This document shows, one piece after another, positions 57,307 to 64,000 of a stretch of DNA of 64,000 nucleotides. Origin of the DNA: Apricaphanius iberus (Eukaryota; Chordata; Actinopteri; Cyprinodontiformes; Aphaniidae); contig JAPXFQ010000816.1 in NCBI GenBank assembly GCA_028564705.1, positions 248,001 through 312,000 of the forward strand, in the 5' to 3' direction. Below the pieces are notes generated by a model that saw only the letters and a list, made by a program, of their open reading frames with translations, was not told the DNA's origin and ran no database searches. A program made the position numbers and the translations under genes. The stretch's first letter is position 1; each line of letters begins with the position of its first letter.

Positions 57307-58458
57307 TAGGGCTGGATGATAATTCGATAGCAGTATATATATCGATCGATAGATGTGTGGTGCGATAGAAAAAAAGGGCTCGATAAAAAAGATTGATAGA
57401 AACAAATAAAAGTTTCCCTTCATTTTTTCATTATATATCAGGTAGCTTAATACAACAACCATTAGGCTGCTTACTCAAAACAAATGATTAACTCTGACCC
57501 ACGCAGCTCTGTCAGCCACCCCCTCTTTCCTTTCAAACCACAAGAAGGATTAAATCATTTGAGTTGAAAAAGAATGTTTTTATAGTCCCTAAGTGAACCA
57601 TCGCCATAACTTTGCTGCGGTCAGATGTCACAGCAAGGGAGCAGCTGGATAAATGTTAGTGGCTCAGGTAAAGGTTGCACCCCGTTTTGAACCTATCCTC
57701 GACACACTAAAACACTAAACGTAGCAATAATAAAAAAAAATATATAATACTGCGATCAGCTGTCTTAAGCAGGACTCCCTTTCTTCAGCTTGCTGTGCTG
57801 CGAATCTGTCACACAGAGACACAGAAAATTTACACAGGTCATTGTGCTAACAACACCTACGGCTTTTAAAATGTCCCCTCGGTTCTGCTCCCGGTCCTCA
57901 GAAGCGAAAAATGCTTTAAAAAACACAACAGGGTTTGATAGACCAGCCTGCTTCAGCTCTCAGTGACTGGGCTGCAGTGTTTTGGGCTCTGTCTACACAC
58001 CGATGACTAGCTGGTTAGCTTTAGCCAACAGCTGAACCAGAGTTGAATTTGAATAAGGTTTACTGACAAACTAAACCAAAGGTTTCAACCATTAATAATA
58101 TAAAGTGTCATAAAATGTTTAAAAGATTAAAAAACATCAAGATAAGCCTTTAAGTTAAATTACTAACATAATTAAAAATATGTATAATATAATGGTTAAT
58201 AATATTACTTTTCTTTGTATTAACTGATGTTACTCAAGTCTCTTGATTTGTTTCTGTGTCTTACAAATTTAGTTATGATAAAAAGAACTGTTTGAAAATT
58301 TTAATTCTTAAAATTAGTTCATTGAAGAATAACAAAATTACCGGTGAGGAACTACAAATATATATTTTACATTTTGTGATATTTATGGATAGTTGTCTAT
58401 ATCGATCAATATGACTATTCCTTAACGATATGCTCTTTTTCTATATCATCCAGCCCTG
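57307..58458. mobile_element. hAT-type element, 1152 bp, perfect 8-bp TSD
   Basis: The ends are TAGGGCTGGATGATA and the complement of CAGGGCTGGATGATA. GTAAGACC flanks both sides (57299-57306 and 58459-58466). Subterminal ATATCGATCGATAG and CTATATCGATCAATA blocks are further inverted matches. No transposase is seen. It splits the LINE endonuclease from its linker. Confidence 0.9.
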
Positions 58459-58961
58459 GTAAGACCACTGTTAAAAAAACACGTCCTAATAGACAATTTA
58501 CCCGAGAACTTTAAGCTGATGTACACTTCTACCCTATCTCAATCCCCAACATCCACCAACATACATTCGGTAAACAAACTGACATATATTTCTCTCCAAA
58601 CTGTCTGACATCATAGATAAGATTGCTGCATTTAAGGTTAAAACTGTTGTGTATAGAAAGAAGTCTCTGTGGAGAAAAAATCCAATGGTATGCAGTGAAA
58701 AAAAGGGAAAGTCGACAAGCCGAGAGAAAATGGTGGAAAACTGAACGCCAGGTTCACTATGAGATATGCAAAGACAGACTGAACAAATATCAATTAACCT
58801 TGAAAGGCGCAAGAGAATCCTTCTTCTTTGGAATTATTCAAAGAAACAACAATAATGCAAGGACATTATTTGCTACAGATGCATTATTTGCATCATGGCA
58901 ATGCAATGAATTTGCAAGATTCTTCACTGAAAAAAATCTTGAACATCAGAAAGTTAATTAG

Positions 58962-60760
58962 TACATCAGTTTCAACCCCAATACTAATGCTATGCCCTGT
59001 TAAAGGGCATTCGGATTTTCTGTCATTCTGATAATGTGGTCTGTAATTCTTCCCATTTAAGCTTGACATATAATGAGGTATTACTGTTACAGTTCTGTAG
59101 GCATGCATACAGTTTAGACACAGTCTTGGAAGGAGGCTGCTTATAGGCCTCCAACATCTTTATCAGTACATTGCTTTCTGTTGATATATTTGTTTTTACC
59201 TGTGTATCATAAAATGTCTTAGTTGTAAATAACGAAATACGTTTTTATTTACTAGATTAAATTCATTTTTAATTTTTTTGAATTATTTGAAAACATTCCC
59301 CTCTGTCAGTGTGTGTATATTTGTTATACCTTTACAAAATGATACATGCCTAGCTGTTCGCGTGCACATTCGCACCTTGAAGCTTGTACAAAACAAACTG
59401 GGTGCGCTTCAAATATGGCATTTTCACACACGACCCGGCCTTTAGCAGAGCTGGGGCCAGAGTGCAACAGCCGATGGATTATGGACTGAGCTGACGGAGG
59501 ACAGCATGTTCAGCCTGGCCTTTAGCGGATTATGAACTATGGTCTCCGATCTGACGGACGAAAGAGTTGATTACGTGTTCGGCCTGGCCTCCGGTAGAGC
59601 TGGAACCGCTGCACTGGGGGTTTGGTGAGCTACAGATACAGTCTAGCTATGGCGGAGGGATCCATAAACACCAGCGAGCACCCTCTCATAAACACCGCCT
59701 CCTCGCCGCCTGGAGAACGTGACCTGCTCGCCCAGTTTCAAGCCGTTTCAAGGCTCACTTCTAGGTCGAGAGGTGCTTTACAGCAATAACGGCTCTTTTA
59801 AGAGCCACCCACAAACCCCTTAAGAGCATTCCTCTCTAAATATTTTAACTTATTTATATATATTTTTTAAATCCTGTCTCTGTATTGAAAACTGCTTGTG
59901 TCGTGTAGCTCGGGATGATTAGCCACGGTGTTTATCAGTATTTCCTCCATGTCCTGCAGAGGCTGTGACTCCATTACAGTCACAGAATCACTGACACTCT
60001 GTCCCCTGATTGGTTGTCGCGGCGGGATTTGACGATGGAGTTCAGATTTTTCCAACTCGAGCGGTAGACGATATGAACGCGAATGCACAAAATGCACCGC
60101 ATTAAAGGCAGCTTGAATTTTCCATCGCATCTGTAGTGCAAATTGTTTGTGCAAATCAGGCAGAAAAGCGACACAAATCTGCTTCTGAAGTGTCGTGGGA
60201 CCACAAGTCGCACTTCATCACGCTCCTCCATTGATATTAAATGTAAACCTGAATCTCTAGGCGCTCCTATCGCGTTTGGTGTGGACACACCGTTAGGCTT
60301 GGTTTGAACAGAGTTGTCTGTGAAGGCCACAGCAGCAACATACGGTCCCCTTCACATTTATATTTCTTTACTATGTCTGTCCATGTTTTTAGTGTTTCAG
60401 TTACATACCTATAACTGATTCCTTCCCGGAGGGAGGAATTATAGCTTTTGCAGGGTCCAGTTGAAAGATTGCAGCAGAAGAGGGGGAGACTTGTATCATT
60501 TGTACCACTCAGTTGGAAATCCTTCAATCCCGGGACTTTTGTTATTCTTCAATCTGCTGATGGCTTTGTCCAACTCTTCTTTTGTTATTCAGTGTTTCCT
60601 GCACATAGACGAACCTGTGGTGTACCGCCACAGATTAAACTCCGACTGAACAGATTCAACACTAACCAAAAAAAATAAAATAAACCCCGAGTATCACATA
60701 TTGCGTTTTGTTTTTCTTTTTTACGCTATTTTACGCAGCCACAGGACCTCTGCCTCTTCC
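58962..60760. other. Unassigned stretch between two LINE copies
   Basis: It contains a GC-richer block at 59430-59780 with two GGCCTGGCCT/CGGCCTGGCC-like units, and the histone-type stem-loop at 59791. Minus-strand open frames at 59867-60330 show no domain I can name. The left LINE ends at 58960 and another begins at about 60760. Confidence 0.3.
59791..59806 (+). terminator. Histone-type mRNA 3' stem-loop, orphan
   Basis: GGCTCT-TTTA-AGAGCC is flanked by CAATAAC before and ACCCAC after, the arrangement of the 3' stem-loop of replication-dependent histone mRNAs (6-bp stem, 4-base loop, ACCCA). A purine block AAGAGC follows about 15 bases on, where the U7 snRNA site lies. No histone coding sequence is visible upstream, so it may be a relic. 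Confidence 0.6.
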
Positions 60761-62900
60761 TCTCTCTTTCTCAGACAGCTTGGGATGTGCCGTCTTTAAC
60801 GGTCTCCTACTTTATAAAAACGCCCTTCGACAAGCCAGAACACCATATTTCTCGTCATTAATAGAGATAAATAAAAAAAATCCTAGGTTTCTTTTTAGTA
60901 CAGTTGCCAAACTTACACAGAGTCATAGCTCTGTTGAGCCAATTATTCCCTTCTCTCAGTAGTGATGACTTTATGGGATTCTTCATATGTAAAATAAATT
61001 TTATCAAAAATAAAATCATTGGCATTCTCCCAAACATGATTAACTCTCTTTTAAAAAATGAGGCAGTATCAAAGAGACCTGTAGAACCATGTTTATGTCT
61101 GTACCGTTTTGATTCTGTTGAACTTTCGGAATTATCACAAATATTAGCTTCCTCTAAACCCTCAACTTGTATGTTAGATCCAATACCAACCAAATCATTT
61201 AAGGAAATGTTCCCTCTGGTTACTGGCTGTATTCTAGATATGATGAATGTATCTTTAATAAATGGATATGTGCCTCAGGAATTTAAGGTTGCTGTTATTA
61301 AACCTTTACTTAAGAAACCCTCCTTGGATCAAGATGATTTAGCTAACTACAGACCTATATCTAACCTTGCTTTCCTATCCAACATTCTTGAACAAATAAT
61401 TGCTCATCAAATATGTGATCATCTAAACAGCAATAACCTGTTTGAAGAATTTCAGTCAGGTTTTAGAGCTCATCATAGCACTGAAACAGCACTGGTAAAA
61501 GTTACTAATGGTATTCTAATGGCCTCAGGTAAAGGATTTGGAATCTGAAAATTATTAGATCTCAGTGCAGCTTTTGACCCAGTCGATCATAATATTGTCT
61601 TAGAAAGGCTTGAACATGTAGGGATCAAGGGAACAGCACTAGGCTGGTTTAAATGTCTGTCCGACAGATTCCAGTTTCTTCATGTAAATGATACATCTTC
61701 TTCACACTCAAGGGTTTCTTGTGGAGTGCCACAGAATTCTGTGCTTGGAAGAATTCTCTTTACTATATATATGCTTCCAATTTGTAAAAATAATTTGACA
61801 ACATGGAATTTTGCAGTTATGCTGATTATACCCAATTATATTTATCCATAAAACCTGATGAAACCAATCAGTTAGGTAGATTGCAAGCATGTCTCAAAGA
61901 CATAAAAATCTGGATGACTGAATTTTCTCCTTTTAAATTCAGACAAGACAGAAGTTGTTGTCTTTGGACCAGAACCTTTAAAAAGGAAACTGCTAAATCA
62001 ATCACTTCATCTGGATGGCATTAATTTGGTAATAATGTAAAGAACCTCTGTGTAATTTTTGAACAAGACATGAAAGTTAAATCCCATATTAAAAAGGTTT
62101 CTAAGATTTTATTATTTCACCTCTAGAATATTGCTAAAATTAGAAACATCCTGTCCAGGAGTGATGCAGAGAAACTAGTCCATGCATTTGTTACTTCAGG
62201 CTGGACTACTGTAATTCCTTACTATCAGGAAGTCCACAAAATGCAATTAAAAGCCTTCAGTTGATCAAAACGCTGAAGCAAGATTTCTGATGAATATCAA
62301 AAAGAGATATCTCTTTTCTCCTGTTTTGGCTTCTCTCCATTGGCTCTCTGTTAAATCCAGAATAGAGATTAAGATCTTCCTACTTACATATAAAGCCCTT
62401 AATAATCAAGCTCCATCATACATCAGAGATCTGATTGTTCCATATCCTAGCAGAGCACTTCGTTCTTAGAATGCAGATCTACTGGTAGATCCTAGAATTT
62501 CTAAAAATAGAATGGGAGGCAGATCTTTTAGTTATCAGGCTCCTCTCCTGTGGAACCAGCTGCCAGTTTTAGTCCGTGAGGCAGATACTCTCTCTATTTT
62601 CAAGACTAGGCTTAAAACCTTCCTTTTCGATACAGTTTATAGATAGAATGGCTTAGGTTATGCTGAGCTATTTTTGTAGTTATGCTGCTATAGGTTTAGA
62701 TTGTTGGAGGACAGAATAATCACTTTTCTTCTCTCTTCTACTTTTCTCTTCTACTACTCTCCAGCTATATTTTTTCTGCTGTTATATCTCCATAGAAGCT
62801 CCACATGGTCTGGTACCCTGCTCAACTATAATGTCCCCTGCTGGATGGGGAACATCGGTCCAGATGATGCTCAAAGCGACCAAGCATTGAAACACAGCTA
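60760..62900 (+). mobile_element. L2-type LINE (family B), linker to 3' UTR
   Basis: It begins in the linker ([25 protein letters not shown]), covers reverse transcriptase and C-terminus to 62645, and continues in a 3' UTR whose AGAATGGCTTAGGTTATGCT block matches 11136-11160. Its 5' half is missing. It is the longer relative of 10690-11700. Confidence 0.75.
60762..62645 (+). pseudogene. LINE reverse transcriptase (family B), active site altered
   Basis: The best open piece (60904-61548) holds the RT fingers: DPIPTKSFKEM, VIKPLLKKPSLD, NYRPISNLAFLS, FQSGFRAHHSTETALVKV. After frameshifts come SCGVPQNSVLG (61720) and YADYTQLYLS (61815), where the usual YADDTQ has Tyr in place of the second catalytic Asp. 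KIRNILSRSDAEKLVHAF-like thumb and WNQLPV, FKTRLKTFLF C-terminal motifs follow to 62645. The protein is dead because of frameshifts and the active-site change. Confidence 0.75.
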
Positions 62901-64000
62901 ATGAGATTAGTTTCTGTTTTTAAACAATCTATTTGTAAACCGAGTTCAGTTTGAACCATTAATAGCAATCTCTGTTTATGAAATGCTGGCCTAAACCAAC
63001 ATGTGGGCTAGGTTAGCTTTAGCTGTCTGCGATGCATGTGGGGTGTTTAGAGTGGGACAAATATATTTATTAAACATTAAACAAAAAAAGGGAAAACTCC
63101 TGTCTGATTGAGTGGCTCAAACTACAGGATTTGAACAACTCTTTGTCGGGAAAAGTTTTTTGAAAACACTGATTAAAATTTCAGGCCGAGGCCTGGTTTA
63201 CCCAAAGACAGCAGATGAAAATTAAAAGTTTACAAAAAAAAGGAAACACCTTTAAAATTAGTTATCCTAACTAATTTGCCACTGCCCAAACAGACCTTAT
63301 GAACGTTTAAAGCTCTCCAAGCGTCCTCCTTTGTGGATGGGTGAGAGGGCTCAGACGACGTTAGCCCAGCAGGCTAACAATGGTTTTCTAAGCTAGGTAG
63401 CAGGCTAGTAGCTCCTGGAGCTTCCGATCAGGTCGTCTTTTCCCTCCTATCTGGGTTCAGCTGTGTGAAGGTTGGCCCCGACACTCACCAACAGTACCTC
63501 TGGATTCTACGACTCGGCCACTCTTATCAGTTATGTGTCGAGGGCTCGATGCGGCTTCTGGCACAAAGGTTCAGGCTCTCAGCTGGTTCGATATCTCACT
63601 GTGGGCCGCACTCAGCACCGGCTCTCTCAGCGCTCTGAAACTCAGGGAACCTTCCGTCCGGCTTTGAGGATCACACAAAATTCTGTTTATCCAACGTTCT
63701 GTTTACCAGAATTCACCTGGTGTGGTCTTTGGGTTCCTTGACAGTTCGTTCATTCACAGTTGTGGTCCTATTTAGAATCCCTACATTCAGTCTCCATAAA
63801 ATAGATTTATTCGTGTCGTCCAGATTTATGGTTAAATATATTGTGTTATGGTCTGATGTCTGGTGTCCCTATAGAGCATTCCTTAACCCTGTGTCTCTCT
63901 GTGAAATGGACTTTATGAGATGCCGAATAGTGTATAAAATCTTTCTCTAGTGGATAGAAGTCCCTCCACACATCAAACAAGCCGATCTCGCTGATATACA
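62900..64000. other. Unassigned end of window
   Basis: The stretch is more GC-balanced than the LINE beside it. Two plus-strand open frames (63472-63741 and 63720-63950) show no domain, and I see no splice pattern or repeat family I can support. Confidence 0.3.

Larger units (their letters stand above)
54430..58960 (+). mobile_element. L2-type LINE (family A), ORF1 to linker, interrupted twice
   Basis: In plus order: ORF1 (about 54480-55357), endonuclease (56070-57298) and linker (58467-58960). Reverse transcriptase is missing. A hAT-like segment (56290-56975) and a complete hAT element (57307-58458) sit inside the endonuclease region. The copy has many stops. Confidence 0.7.
56070..58960 (+). 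pseudogene. LINE ORF2 endonuclease and linker, split by hAT insertions
   Basis: The N-terminal endonuclease strand TLNIRSQESLLINDLV and catalytic-Glu block LFLSETWV lie at 56075-56170. After the first insertion, IYRPPKPN and LIIVGDFNIHIDNP (the Asp/Asn block) and PTHNRGHTLDL follow at 56985-57200. After the hAT element the linker reads ERKWWKTERQVHYEICKDRL, then NNARTLFAT and CNEFARFFTEK, ending near 58960. Catalytic residues of the endonuclease look conserved, but stops and insertions destroy the frame. Confidence 0.7.

Noticed and set aside
59430..59790. Histone gene upstream of the stem-loop
   Set aside because: No frame gives a recognisable histone tail or fold, so only the stem-loop is reported.
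45117..64000. Further upstream exons of the EPS15L1-like gene
   Set aside because: I looked for Pro-rich SH3-binding and DPF-rich coding segments on the minus strand next to splice sites and found none I could support.

Overview
This is eukaryotic nuclear DNA, almost certainly from a teleost fish. Two exons of a conserved vertebrate gene are visible, and nearly everything else is teleost-style repeats: L2/CR1-type LINEs, Rex1-like LINE pieces, Penelope-like elements, a Tx1-clade L1, Tc1-like and hAT transposons, SINEs, and retroviral or Gypsy LTRs. There are no operons and no prokaryotic signals. All transposon and retroviral reading frames I can read are broken.

Host gene: the last two coding exons of an EPS15L1-like endocytic adaptor lie on the minus strand at 44917-45116 and 12243-12389. 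Their splice sites and reading phase match, so 12390-44916 is one intron of about 32.5 kb. Most of the recognisable content of the window is transposons packed into that intron and into its flanks.

Layout. 1-2131: LINE relics. 2132-9894: a Tc1-like transposon of about 1.56 kb of its own sequence, inflated to 7.8 kb by an L2 LINE, an L2 tail and a retroposon carrying a small membrane/coiled-coil ORF. 9895-12242: LINE 3' sequence, then the host 3' UTR. 12243-12389: last host exon. 12590-18980: SINE and LINE pieces, one solo LTR, and the 3' end of a Gypsy-like internal region. 18982-20025: its probable 3' LTR. 20029-29951: an env-less endogenous retrovirus with a tRNA-Thr-type primer site, a 4-bp GTAC target duplication, and a Tc1 element inside its 5' LTR. 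29956-34900: AT-rich DNA, a second solo LTR and an L2 tail. 34915-39590: two Penelope-like 3' ends in opposite orientation around a Tx1-clade L1 with a GC-rich 3' UTR. 42353-42993: a third solo LTR. 43528-43701: a decayed THAP-domain exon. 45805-48140: a modular repeat. 50317-54113: a hAT element holding three further elements. 54175-62900: L2-type LINEs, one split by a hAT element with a perfect 8-bp duplication. 59791-59806: an orphan histone-type 3' stem-loop.

The working biology is therefore one endocytic gene. The rest records successive insertions whose relative order can be read from interrupted sequences and target-site duplications. Family names rest on reading motifs by eye; no database search was possible.
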